A DNA stretch of 48,106 nt from Candidatus Poribacteria bacterium. GTDB lineage: Bacteria; Poribacteria; WGA-4E; JAJDTR01. The notes beneath the pieces are model-generated. The model was not told the DNA's origin, searched no databases, and was given only the letters and a program-made list of their open reading frames with translations. How positions within the stretch are numbered: the stretch's first letter is position 1; every line of letters starts with the position of its first letter. The position numbers and the translations under genes are program-made. Shown in pieces: positions 25,492 to 34,437 of the stretch. The DNA lies in NCBI GenBank assembly GCA_028820655.1, contig JAPPIK010000019.1, forward strand, positions 53,348 to 101,453, given 5' to 3'.

Positions 25492-28017
25492 CTACTTGCC
25501 GACCAACATCCTGCGACTCGCTCTAAAATCCCCCGCCGCAAGCGTACAAAAATAAACCCCCGTGGCAACCGGCTCGCCGCGTTCATTCCGTCCGTCCCAA
25601 TACGCCGCGCGGTCTCGGCTCCGATACACCCCCGCCGACTGGTAACCGACCGCCAGCGTCCGAACCGCCCGCCCGGTCACATCATGAATCGTCAAGGTGA
25701 TATCCGCCGCTTCCTTCAATTGATACGGTACCCACGTCTCCGGGTTGAACGGATTCGGGTAGTTCGGCAGCAGCGCCGTCTCGGCGGGAATGCTCGACTC
25801 CCGTGTCAACGCCGCCAACAGTCGTTCAAGCGCGATTATTCCTCTTTTCACAGTTGGATCTGTCGTATCTAGCTTCTTGGCGTCGGTCAACCACGTCCGT
25901 ACATCCTCCGTGGTATACCCCGCAAGTCCATTGGTGTGAATGGGAGGCGAAGCGGCAGCATTTCCAAACTCTTCTGCCACCAACTCCAGATCGTGGCGGT
26001 TGACAACCCCATCTCCGTTGATGTCGGCGCGATTCAATCCCCGCTGTCCGAAATGCGCGGCAACCAACACCAAGTCGAGGATATCCACGATCCCATCGTC
26101 GTTGACATCCGCCGCCCTTGAACGAATGAGGTTTGTGTATGGGGTTATGTCCCACTGTAAGATGGTTCCGTCCAGACTTCCGCTGGCAAGTCCCGTCCCA
26201 TCCGGGTGAAACGCCACGCTCTTAACCTCAGAGACATGACCATTGAAAGTGGCCAGCATATCGCCGCTCGCCGAATCCCACAGACGGACGGTATCGTCGG
26301 TTGAACCGCTGGCGAGCATCGCACCATCCGGACTGAAGGCGACGCTCTCGACGTAACCCGCATGTGCTTTCAGTGTACGCAGCAGCCTACCCCGGCGCAT
26401 ATCCCACAGACGTACGTTTTGATCACGATTCCCGCTGGCAAGCGTCAATCCATCGGGGCTGAATGCCAGGCAAATCACGTTGGAGGAGTGCCCTTGAAGC
26501 GCCCGCTTGCGGGCACCGGTGGCGGCATCCCAGAGATGTATGATACCGTGGAAACTCCCGCTGGCAAGCGTCTGACCGTCGGGCGAATAGGCGACGGACA
26601 GGACATAGTCCGTGTCGTCGTCGATTAGGCGCAGTTGTTCGCCACTGACCGCATCCCAAAGACGTACGGTTCTGTCCCAACCGCCGCTGGCAAGGATCAA
26701 ACCGTTCGGACTATACGCCACGCCGGTAACCCAATTCGAATGCCCGCCAAGCGTGCGGCGCGCCCCGGTGACGGCATCCCAGAGATGGACGCCCCCGTCC
26801 CTGCTCCCACTGGCGAACGTCGAGCCATCGGGACTGAACGCCACGCAAATGACCTCCTTCTCGCCGGCTTGAAGCGTTCGCATCTGCGAAGCAGCGACCG
26901 CATCCCAAAGACGGATGGCGCCGTCCTCACTCCCGCTGACCAGCGTACTCCCATCCGGACTGTACGCGATGCTGGTGATCCAGGAGGAATAATCGCCGAT
27001 TGTCTGAGCCAACTCGCCCGTAGTTGTATCCCAAAGGCTGACGGTGTGCTCCCAACTCATACTGACCAGCGTTTTCCCGTCCGGGCTGAACGCAACCTTC
27101 GGGTTGAACGAGCGGCCGCTCCTGCTGGTAGTGGCAGCTTTCTCAAACGTGAGTTTCTCGTCTCCGGTGACCGGGTCCCACAGGCTGACGGTGCCGAAAA
27201 GCGCCCCGCTTGCAAGCGTCTTCCCGTCCGGGCTAAATTCCAAGCTATTCACCCAATCGCCGGCCACTTCAATCGTGCGGATGTGTTCGCCGGTAACGGC
27301 GTCCCACAAGCGGATGCCCTCACCCCAGTCCCCACTGGCAAGGGTTTTGCCGTCCGGGCTGTACGCCACGCTATGAACCTCCCACGGTAACCCCTCCTCC
27401 AGCGCCCCCTTTTGAGCACCTGTTTCCACGTTCCACAGACGAACCACGCTCGAACTCCCGCTGGCAAGCGTTTTTCCGTCCCGGCTGAACGCCACGGCAG
27501 GTACCTGCCAGTCGTGCCCTTCAAGCGCATGCAGATGCTCGCCTGTTGCCGCATCCCATAGATGGACGGCGCCGTCAAAACTTCCTGACGCAACCGTTTC
27601 GCCATCAGGACTGAACGCCAAGCTTAGAAAGCCGTATTTTGTCCCCTCAAGCGTCTGTTTGTGCGCGCCCGTGACCGCATCCCGGAGGTAGATCCCATCC
27701 CACATCACAGTCGCCAGCGTCGATCCATCCGGACTGAATGCCATATTCTCGACCCAAGCGGTGTTTTCATTGAACAGGACACTCACTTGAAGAGTCGTTG
27801 TGTCGTAAAGCCAGACCCCGAGGCTACTCCCGACCGCGAGGCGCGCACCATCAGGGGAATAAGCGACGGCGCCGGTCAGTGAGCCTTTGCCCAACCGCAT
27901 TTCGGCGCCTTCCGGCAATCTCCATCGTGATACGTCATGGGCGGAGGCGTCGAGTGTAGACAGGATGCCAAGGAGTGAGAGGCAGGACGTGAAAAATCGG
28001 GCTTTATTCATCAGCAT
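25492..28017 (-). CDS. Secreted WD40-dockerin protein 4 (14 WD repeats)
   Basis: An 841-residue paralogue, probably the first gene of the array in transcription order. The start MLMNKARFFTSCLSLLGILS at 28017 is chosen because AGAGGACGACA precedes it and a signal peptide begins there; an in-frame ATG 210 bases upstream would bury the signal. It has 14 blades (GVWLYDTT, AVHLWDAAT, VVRLWNVET, TVSLWDPVT, NVRLWDMRR, TILQWDITP and others), a dockerin (ADVNDDGIVDILDLVLV, ADINGDGVVNRHDLELV) and the common tail NYPNPFNPETWVPYQL, AYWDGRNERGE, ASRRMLVGK. The second dockerin loop has RHD in place of LQD, a small change in a predicted contact helix. It shares blade number with all three sister genes. Confidence 0.93.
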   Translation of the reverse strand: MLMNKARFFTSCLSLLGILSTLDASAHDVSRWRLPEGAEMRLGKGSLTGAVAYSPDGARLAVGSSLGVWLYDTTTLQVSVLFNENTAWVENMAFSPDGSTLATVMWDGIYLRDAVTGAHKQTLEGTKYGFLSLAFSPDGETVASGSFDGAVHLWDAATGEHLHALEGHDWQVPAVAFSRDGKTLASGSSSVVRLWNVETGAQKGALEEGLPWEVHSVAYSPDGKTLASGDWGEGIRLWDAVTGEHIRTIEVAGDWVNSLEFSPDGKTLASGALFGTVSLWDPVTGDEKLTFEKAATTSRSGRSFNPKVAFSPDGKTLVSMSWEHTVSLWDTTTGELAQTIGDYSSWITSIAYSPDGSTLVSGSEDGAIRLWDAVAASQMRTLQAGEKEVICVAFSPDGSTFASGSRDGGVHLWDAVTGARRTLGGHSNWVTGVAYSPNGLILASGGWDRTVRLWDAVSGEQLRLIDDDTDYVLSVAYSPDGQTLASGSFHGIIHLWDAATGARKRALQGHSSNVICLAFSPDGLTLASGNRDQNVRLWDMRRGRLLRTLKAHAGYVESVAFSPDGAMLASGSTDDTVRLWDSASGDMLATFNGHVSEVKSVAFHPDGTGLASGSLDGTILQWDITPYTNLIRSRAADVNDDGIVDILDLVLVAAHFGQRGLNRADINGDGVVNRHDLELVAEEFGNAAASPPIHTNGLAGYTTEDVRTWLTDAKKLDTTDPTVKRGIIALERLLAALTRESSIPAETALLPNYPNPFNPETWVPYQLKEAADITLTIHDVTGRAVRTLAVGYQSAGVYRSRDRAAYWDGRNERGEPVATGVYFCTLAAGDFRASRRMLVGK

Positions 28018-28283
28018 TGTCGTCCTCTTTTTGGAAACGGCAAATCTCCGTAAGAATTCGCTTATGTTAATTTTGGAAAGAATAGTATTCAACGATTTCA
28101 ATCGCCGCTCTGCCGACTTATGGTTGAAGGCGTGTAGTGCGTTAAAGGGCAACATCCATGCCAATAGAAAGCCCGTTATAGGCTCCCGGAGACGGGTTCC
28201 GTTATTCAAGTGCACGGAATGGGTCAAGGTATCGGGTTCTAATTGCCCTGCGCGGTGCAGAGGCGGAAGGGGTTTTTCGGGAT

Positions 28284-29371
28284 TCCTGCGCCATCCGTGA
28301 TTCAGACAAATGGCGTAGGTTGGGTAGAGCGGCTATTTGTAGTTCTCATGCCATGCACTGAAAAACCTTGGATGCTCGACCCTTCCCCATAACGCCAATG
28401 AATTAGAGCGAAACCCAACACTTCAATCCAACACACGCGTTAATTATCACGTAGACCAATCACTTTCGTCCGCCTTTATCCGTGTAATCCGCGTAACCCG
28501 TTCAATCCGTGATTCAGACAAGTGGCGTAGGTTGGGTAGAGCGGCTATTTGAAGATCTCATGCCATGCACTGAAAAAACTCCGATGCTCGACTCTTCCCG
28601 ATAACACCAAAAAATCCGAGCGAAACCCAACACTTCAATCCAACGCACGTGCTGATTATCACGTAGACCAATCACTTGCGACCGCCTTTATCCGTGTAAT
28701 CCGCGTAATCCGTGATTCAGACAAGTGGCGTAGGTTGGGTAGAGCGGCTATCTTAAAGATACCATGCACCGAAAAACCTCCGATGCTCGACCCTTCCCGA
28801 TAACGCCAATGAATTAGAGCGAAACCCAACACTTCAATCCAATGCGCCCGATGATTATCACGTAGACCAATCACTTGTGACCGCCTTTATCCGTGTAATC
28901 CGCGTAATCCGTTTAATCCGTGATTCAGACAAGTGGCGTAGGTTGGGTAGAGCGGCTATCTTGAAGATACCTTGCACCGAAAAACCTCCGATGCTCGACC
29001 CTTCCCGATAACGCCAATGAATTAGAGCGAAACCCAACACTTCAATTCAACGCACGTGCTGATTATCACGTAGACCAATCACTTCCGACCGCCTTTATCC
29101 GTGTAATCCGCGTAATCCGTGTAATCCGTGTAATCCGTGATTCAGACAAGTGGCGTAGGTTGGGTAGAGCGGCTATCTAAAAATATCATGCCATGCACTG
29201 AAGAACCTCCGATGCTCGACTCTTCCCGATAACGCCAATAAATTCGAGCGAAACCCAACACTTCAATCCAACACACGCGTTAATTATCACGTAGACCAAT
29301 CACTTCCGACCGCCTTTTTCCGTGTAATCCGCGTAATCCGTTTAATCCGTGATTCAGACAATTTCCTCTCA
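28284..29371. repeat. Tandem array of five ~210-bp repeats
   Basis: The marker GGCGTAGGTTGGGTAGAGCG starts near 28312, 28524, 28727, 28935 and 29152, giving units of 203-217 bases. Each unit has TAGAGCGGCTAT, GATGCTCGACYCTTCCCGAT, GAGCGAAACCCAACACTTCA, ATTATCACGTAGACCAATCA and a variable run of AATCCGYG words before GATTCAGACAA. Unit length changes mainly with the number of the 10-base TAATCCGTGT-like words. Short minus ORFs in it repeat with the array and are not genes. Confidence 0.9.
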
Positions 29372-29423
29372 TCTCACGTCCAATATTCCGGCGCGAGGGC
29401 ACTGCCAATACTCGTGATTCGCG

Positions 29424-29453
29424 TTGACATAAAATTCATAAGTATGGTACGAT
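29424..29453 (+). promoter_or_regulatory. Promoter of the 98-residue protein/dioxygenase B operon
   Basis: TTGACA (perfect -35, 29424-29429), 18-base spacer, TACGAT (29448-29453), about 110 bases before the first gene. The -10 region is shared with dioxygenase A. Confidence 0.5.
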
Positions 29454-29562
29454 GATTTTGCGGTATGACGAGGGTGTATCATAGATTCGATGCCGTATTC
29501 ATTGCCGGCTTTGGAGCTCTCGAGACAGCCCGCAACGTCCAGACGATTTGCAGGAGAAAACT

Positions 29563-29859
29563 ATGCCGAAGGTTCAGGATATCTTGGTGTTTTTCCAAAC
29601 AAGCCCCGGTCTCGACATCACCCCCTCCGCGTGGTCGCGGTATGAGGCGTCCAAGGGGACGGGAATCAAAAATCTAGTCGAGGAAACGGAACCCCCCTAC
29701 AAACACGCGTTGGCGGCGATGCGCGAAGGATGGCAGGTCATCCAGATGAGCGAGATGAAACATCGCAGTGCCGACGACGGCTACGAACTTGGACCGCTGC
29801 CGTATCAGACGGTGTTGTCGCGGTTCAATGAACTACAAGACGAGGAGGATGGTTCATAA
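29563..29859 (+). CDS. Hypothetical 98-residue protein co-transcribed with dioxygenase B
   Basis: ATG 29563 follows AGGAGA by 6 bases; the longer in-frame start at 29548 lacks such a site. The protein (MPKVQDILVFFQTSPGLDIT to SRFNELQDEEDGS) is soluble, with several aromatic and charged patches (GWQVIQMSEMKHRSADDGYE) and an acidic C-terminus, and has no signal or membrane segment. I do not recognise the family. Its TAA overlaps the dioxygenase ATG by one base (TAATG), so the two are coupled; this argues for a role with the dioxygenase, for example as a small partner subunit or regulator (inference). Paralogue A at 15728 has no such gene upstream. Confidence 0.75.
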   Translation: MPKVQDILVFFQTSPGLDITPSAWSRYEASKGTGIKNLVEETEPPYKHALAAMREGWQVIQMSEMKHRSADDGYELGPLPYQTVLSRFNELQDEEDGS

Positions 29860-30668
29860 TGAACGAGCATCTGATCTCATCAAAGGAAATGGCGCAGTTT
29901 GTGGCTTCCGGCTACCTGAAATTCGAAAACATGGTGCCGAAAGATATGTCCGACGCATGTCTTGAGGACATGAAAAACCACCGCGGCTATCTTGAGGTGG
30001 GCACACCGTTCGAGGAGACGTGGCCCAAGGGGACACCGCTCGGCGATGTGTTCCGTTTGCCGCAGGTCAAGGGGCTAATCCATTCGTTGGTCGGCCCGAA
30101 TCCGGTCTATGACCATCACGCGGTGCACCTGCTGCGGGCGAACAGCATGGCGGGTCCGAACATGCACCAGGACTCGGTCATCGACTTTCGCGAGAACTAT
30201 TTCGACATCCAGTTGTCGTTCTTCGCGCACGACACGCCCGACGAGATGGGCGGCACCTTCCTGATTCCCGGCTCGCATTTTCGAAACGTGCGCACGTTCG
30301 AGGTAAAACTCTACCAACAAGTCGCCGGCAAAATTTGGGCGACGTGCCCTGCGGGGACGATGTATGTCTGGAACACGCGGGTATGGCACGGGGCACGCAG
30401 CAATCATACGGATCAGGACCGGTATATGTACAAACTGCGGCTCAACCCGTCGCAACCTCAGGTTCGCAACTTCGACACGTCGGACATTGATGATCCGAAG
30501 ATAGGAAGTATTCTCTCGAAGGGCCACGGCTGGGAAGGCAACGACATGAGGTATGAACTAATGAAGCGCGTCCAGATGTGGCGGTACGTCTCCGATCAAC
30601 CCGACTACGACATCGGCGAGCGTTTCATGCGCAGGATTGAGTACCAGCCGCAGCGGATGTCGGCGTGA
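29859..30668 (+). CDS. Phytanoyl-CoA dioxygenase-like protein B (full length)
   Basis: A 269-residue Fe(II)/2-oxoglutarate oxygenase of the PhyH family. The facial triad is visible as H103 and D105 (MHQDSVIDF) and H177 (RVWHGARSN), with a likely 2-oxoglutarate Arg in DRYMYKLRLNP. The N-terminal part missing from paralogue A (NMVPKDMSDACLEDMKNHRG to VGTPFE) is present. GAGGAGGA lies about 9 bases before ATG, inside the end of the upstream gene. It forms a direct-repeat pair with paralogue A that brackets the WD40 array. The substrate is unknown; PhyH paralogues are numerous in Poribacteria genomes (known trend) and need not act on phytanoyl-CoA. Confidence 0.92.
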   Translation: MNEHLISSKEMAQFVASGYLKFENMVPKDMSDACLEDMKNHRGYLEVGTPFEETWPKGTPLGDVFRLPQVKGLIHSLVGPNPVYDHHAVHLLRANSMAGPNMHQDSVIDFRENYFDIQLSFFAHDTPDEMGGTFLIPGSHFRNVRTFEVKLYQQVAGKIWATCPAGTMYVWNTRVWHGARSNHTDQDRYMYKLRLNPSQPQVRNFDTSDIDDPKIGSILSKGHGWEGNDMRYELMKRVQMWRYVSDQPDYDIGERFMRRIEYQPQRMSA

Positions 30669-31648
30669 GACAGTGGCCAGTGGTCCGTGAGAATCGTTCG
30701 GCGGATTGGGAAGCGATTCGAATTATATGATGCGGTGAATTTGTCAATCCACCGCGAGCAGTGATAGAACCTGTTTGAAAGGTGCAGTTTGTAGGGTGCA
30801 ATCAAGCGAGTGGATAGCGAGTGCGATAGAGATCTTGAAGGTGTGTAGAAAAGCCGGAATCCCGGCACCCAAGCCCCAGCGGGGATCAAACGAGTGAATA
30901 ACGAGTGATCAAGTGAGTGGATAGCGAACGCGATAGAAATCCCATAGAGATCCCACAGGTTAATGGCAGGCAATTACAAAAACATGCATAAAACCTGTCT
31001 TTAAATCCTGAAAACAGTTTTGCTACCGATTATTCAAGCAGGCTCTTAAAGTGACTTGAGAGAGCGCCACTATCCCTGTCGGAATAATCCCTTCAGCAAG
31101 TAACACGCTTGTACCGCAAACTGTTAGTTTGCGATCACAATCTAACAGATCAAGCGAATGAGTAATGAGTGATCAAATGAGTGAATAACGAATGCGATAG
31201 AAAATCCTGATAGAGCTCCCTTGCGGTACAGCGTGCGCCATTATGCTTAACGATACGATTCCTTCATTTCGTAACTCGTTTTTCGCTCTATGACTGGCTT
31301 TCCGAGAATGTTACGTGGTAGTAATACGTAATTGGTAACTGTTTAGTCTATCGGTCTGGATTTGCCAATCCGGACCGAGCAGTCAGGGAATGCGCCAATC
31401 AGAAAAGCACAATGCCGGTAAATCGGCGGCATAAAAGATTGTTGGCGCAATCACTATTCGATCCTTTATTCCCTACAACTGGCGTTTTTTCGGTACCGGT
31501 GTGGTTGGAAACCGCACCTGCCTTCCAACTAAACAGTTACCGCAATTGTATAATGCGTAAGAAAAATCAATAACGCATAATGAATTGCCATCTCTTGAGG
31601 TTACAAGGCTTTCGATTGCGATAGATAATATACCACTGCGTAAGGACG
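30669..31648. other. 980-base intergenic region made of repeats
   Basis: No gene is supported. It holds several copies or fragments of the AGTGGATAGCGA/GATAGAGATC family (about 30800-30840, 30885-30955, 31145-31220) and the inverted-repeat element at 31331-31546. TTTTGCTACCGATTATTCAA at about 31018 is also seen, inverted, at about 45468-45490 (TTGAATAGTCGGTAGCAAAG). Confidence 0.6.
31331..31546. mobile_element. Inverted-repeat-bounded element, MITE-like
   Basis: Perfect 14-base ends GGTAACTGTTTAGT (31334-31347) and ACTAAACAGTTACC (31528-31541) bound a 180-base interior. The interior has nested palindromes: the GGTCTGGATT type (31353-31376), GCGCCAA (31392-31398) with TTGGCGC (31442-31448), and TGCCG with CGGCGGCA between them. 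There is no ORF. It could be a non-autonomous transposable element or a structured RNA; no clear target-site duplication was found. Confidence 0.5.
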
Positions 31649-33211
31649 GTGATACATATCTCTAATTCAGAACTGCATCCCGGAAAACAGACCTTTATCG
31701 ATGATTTTTTCATCGAATCGATGGAGGGCGCGCACCGCGTGCTCAACCCGGCGGAGAAGCTGACCGTCGACGAGCCTTTGAACATCATTGCCCGGGACCA
31801 ACCGTGGGAAAGCGATGACGCCGAGAGCAGCGGCAATTTCGTGTACGATGAAGTCAATCAAATGTTTCGGATGTACTACCACGGCGCGGATTCGCAGGTA
31901 TGCGTTATCGAGTCGAAGGACGGCATCCACTGGGAACGTCCGAATTTGGGCTTGGTCGAGTTTAACGGTTCCAAAGCCAACAACATCACGAACTGCCCAT
32001 CCCACATAGGCGCCATTCTGTGCGATCCGCACGAAACCGACGAGGCGTATCGCTGGAAACGGATCGAATTTCAACCTCAAGGAGTTGGTCCCGACGGCGA
32101 ACGGGTGTGGTGCGCCTATTACTCCCGCGACGGATACGATTGGAAACCTTATCCGCTTGGAACGCACAGCAGTCAGACGCAACTCTTTGCGTTCGGTTCA
32201 CGGCGAGAGACCTTCGGCGGCCCAATCGATCCCGACGCGCCTTTTGTGTGGTATTCGCAGCGTGGGTCGAGCCGGCGCACACGCGTTCTGGGGCGGCGAG
32301 ACAGCCAGGATTTTCTCAACTGGTCGGGGCTGCGCACCGTGATCGAACAGGATCTGGACGACCCCACCGGCACGGAGTTCTACAGCGCCGGTTTCGACGC
32401 GGCGAACCGCACGGATGGCGGCTTGCATATCATGATGCTGAACACCTACTTGACCGACATCACCGAACCTTACGCTATCGAGGATCCGGAGAATTACTGG
32501 GGGGCGGAAAAGGGGCCCGACGTGATACCCGCACGGATTGACGGGTTCGTCGACACGCAGTTGGCGGTAAGTCGCGACACCGTAAACTGGAAACGCTACC
32601 GCGAACCGTTTATCCCGCGCGGCAAACCCGGCGCCTGGGATTGGGGGATGCTTTACGGAGGCGGCCCCATATCGCACGACGGAAAAACCGTATTCTTCTA
32701 CGACGGTTATTGCGAATCCCACAACGGCCGCTCTCCGCGACCCTACCTAAAGCGCTATTCGGCGGGAAGGGAAAAAGGAAAGGGGCTGGCTTCCTTGCGT
32801 CTTGACGGGTATGTCAGCGTGGAAGCGGTCTCCTACGCGCCCGGCGTACTGACCACACACCGCTTCCGGCAGGAATCGGGCGGCACCATCGGAGTCAATG
32901 TCGACGCTTCGGCGGGCGAGTTGCGGTACGAAGTTTTGGAGGACACGGGCGAGCCCATCCCCGGATATACCGCCGCCGAGTGCGACCCCATCCGTACGGA
33001 CACCGTGAACGGCGAATTGTCGTGGAACGGCGTTCCCGGTTGGCCCGGCTTGAGCGAGGAACGGCAGGCGAGGCACCCCAAATTGCAGAGGCAGGAGTTC
33101 TATATCAAGCTGCGATTCCACATCTCCCCGGGCGCCAAGCTCTACTCGCTGACGCTAGACCCGCCCGAGGTCACCGCTTGGGGCGTCAAGGTCAAGGGGA
33201 GGATTGATTAA
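31649..33211 (+). CDS. Glycosidase-like five-bladed beta-propeller protein
   Basis: A 520-residue cytosolic or unprocessed protein (no signal peptide) of a family seen in Planctomycetes and Poribacteria that resembles the N-terminal propeller of GH32/43/68 glycosidases. Visible traits are QTFIDDFFIE near the start, an early PWESDDAESSG, VYDEVNQMFRMYYHG, SKDGIHWERPNLGLVEF and the later GMLYGGGPISHDGKTVFFYD. Such Asp/Glu placements recall the acid-base and nucleophile residues of retaining fructosidases, but I cannot confirm activity. The C-terminal about 120 residues form a beta-sandwich-like domain. The start is GTG 31649, with AAGGA about 6 bases upstream. The stop is 2 bases before the dioxygenase ATG, so the two are co-transcribed. 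Confidence 0.7.
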   Translation: MIHISNSELHPGKQTFIDDFFIESMEGAHRVLNPAEKLTVDEPLNIIARDQPWESDDAESSGNFVYDEVNQMFRMYYHGADSQVCVIESKDGIHWERPNLGLVEFNGSKANNITNCPSHIGAILCDPHETDEAYRWKRIEFQPQGVGPDGERVWCAYYSRDGYDWKPYPLGTHSSQTQLFAFGSRRETFGGPIDPDAPFVWYSQRGSSRRTRVLGRRDSQDFLNWSGLRTVIEQDLDDPTGTEFYSAGFDAANRTDGGLHIMMLNTYLTDITEPYAIEDPENYWGAEKGPDVIPARIDGFVDTQLAVSRDTVNWKRYREPFIPRGKPGAWDWGMLYGGGPISHDGKTVFFYDGYCESHNGRSPRPYLKRYSAGREKGKGLASLRLDGYVSVEAVSYAPGVLTTHRFRQESGGTIGVNVDASAGELRYEVLEDTGEPIPGYTAAECDPIRTDTVNGELSWNGVPGWPGLSEERQARHPKLQRQEFYIKLRFHISPGAKLYSLTLDPPEVTAWGVKVKGRID

Positions 33212-33213
33212 TC

Positions 33214-34008
33214 ATGGAGGAGCAAGCCGAATTGGTTTCTGAAGAGGTGAAAGCGGAGGTTGAACCGCACCTGATACAGCTCAGGCAGGAGGGGTGGTGC
33301 GTACTGGAGGGTGTCATCCCCGACTCCGAAATCGACTCCGTGCGCGAATACGTCTCGGCGTCGAGTGAAAAGGCGCTTGAGGCGTACACAAACGACTGGA
33401 TAAGCATTATTGCGGGCGTACCGGATTTCGCGCCCTACCTTGGCGACGAGCGGGTGTTGGGGATTGTCAAGACGATGTTCAATCACCCGCATGTCCGAAT
33501 CGCTCAAACCGAGTTGAAGACTATCGCGCCGCACAACGGCGACGCACTTCTCCGCACCTACCATTCCGACTGGCCTCACGATCTCCGGGATTTATCGAAA
33601 TCGGGGCATATCCACCAACCCTTCCCCGACATCACCATGGCGGTTATCACGCTGTGGATGCTCTCGCCGTTTACGAAGGAGAATGGCGGCACGTGGATTG
33701 TGCCGCGCAGCCACCGTGACACGCGAAACCCGCGGGGAAACGACGGCATCGACACGGACAAACCGATTCCGAACGAGATGCAGGTGACGGGCAGCGCCGG
33801 CAGCGTGTTGATGACGGACAGCCGTATTTGGCATACCGCCACGGCGAATCTTAGCGATGAGCCGCGGATTGCGCTGTTGGCGCGTTATATCCCGTGGTGG
33901 GTCAGTGTGGAGATGGGGAAGCGAAATCGGGTGACGATACCGGCGGAGGTGTTCGCCGCGTTTCCGGAGAATGTGAAGCCGTTGTACCAGCACCGGGTGA
34001 CGGAGTAG
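33214..34008 (+). CDS. Phytanoyl-CoA dioxygenase-like protein C
   Basis: A 264-residue PhyH-type Fe(II)/2-oxoglutarate oxygenase, clearly distant from A and B. Ligands: H117 and D119 in YHSDWPHD and H207 in DSRIWHTATAN; NGGTWIVPRSH is the conserved strand between them and ALLARYIPWW carries the probable 2-oxoglutarate Arg. It starts 2 bases after the glycosidase-like gene (GGGGAGGA lies inside that gene's end), so they form an operon; a joint role in processing a carbohydrate or sugar-like compound is plausible (inference). A 66-base copy of its 3' end occurs at 35211-35276. Confidence 0.9.
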   Translation: MEEQAELVSEEVKAEVEPHLIQLRQEGWCVLEGVIPDSEIDSVREYVSASSEKALEAYTNDWISIIAGVPDFAPYLGDERVLGIVKTMFNHPHVRIAQTELKTIAPHNGDALLRTYHSDWPHDLRDLSKSGHIHQPFPDITMAVITLWMLSPFTKENGGTWIVPRSHRDTRNPRGNDGIDTDKPIPNEMQVTGSAGSVLMTDSRIWHTATANLSDEPRIALLARYIPWWVSVEMGKRNRVTIPAEVFAAFPENVKPLYQHRVTE

Positions 34009-34437
34009 CGTGAAAACCAGTGACTAGTGGTTAGTGGTCAGTGATTAGTTGATTGAAGAGATCTCTATCGCACTCCTTGTCCAGTCGCTTGATCTATTCA
34101 ATCGCTTGATGGAGTGTTTTCGCAGTCGATATGGGATCTAATATCGCACTCACTAGATGAACTCAATCGCCTTCGCTATGCACTCAATTGATCGTTCGTT
34201 GGTCTCCCCTGAATCCAACCTACGACTACGTCCTGAAGGATACATTCAACCATGAGCCCGGTAAAAGGTTTTAACATTCGGCTTGATAAAAGTCCATAGA
34301 GTAAAGCAGTTATTTCGTTAGGACTTTCACGTTTGTGCAGTATAGCACGCGATGGGAGCGATCTATGAATCGGGACTTCAATTCACCCCGTTTTCCAGTC
34401 ATTCATCGTCCTTTAGGAGAAATGATGTTAACAGCAT
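34009..34437. other. Intergenic region with repeats
   Basis: Four 7-bp repeats AGTGACT-AGTGGTT-AGTGGTC-AGTGATT lie at 34019-34046, directly after the dioxygenase C stop. Members of the GATCTCTATCGCACTCC family lie at about 34058-34200. No gene is seen up to 34437. Confidence 0.55.

Noticed and set aside
16944-28017. Long plus-strand ORFs opposite the WD40 genes (for example 23000-24055, 24152-24922, 26635-27390)
   Set aside because: They are shadows of the blade repeats: their Ser/Pro-rich or Arg-rich repeats mirror the WD40 periodicity, and they lack starts with ribosome-binding sites.
28284-29371. CRISPR array
   Set aside because: The ~210-bp units are similar along their whole length; there are no short identical repeats with unique spacers and no cas genes.
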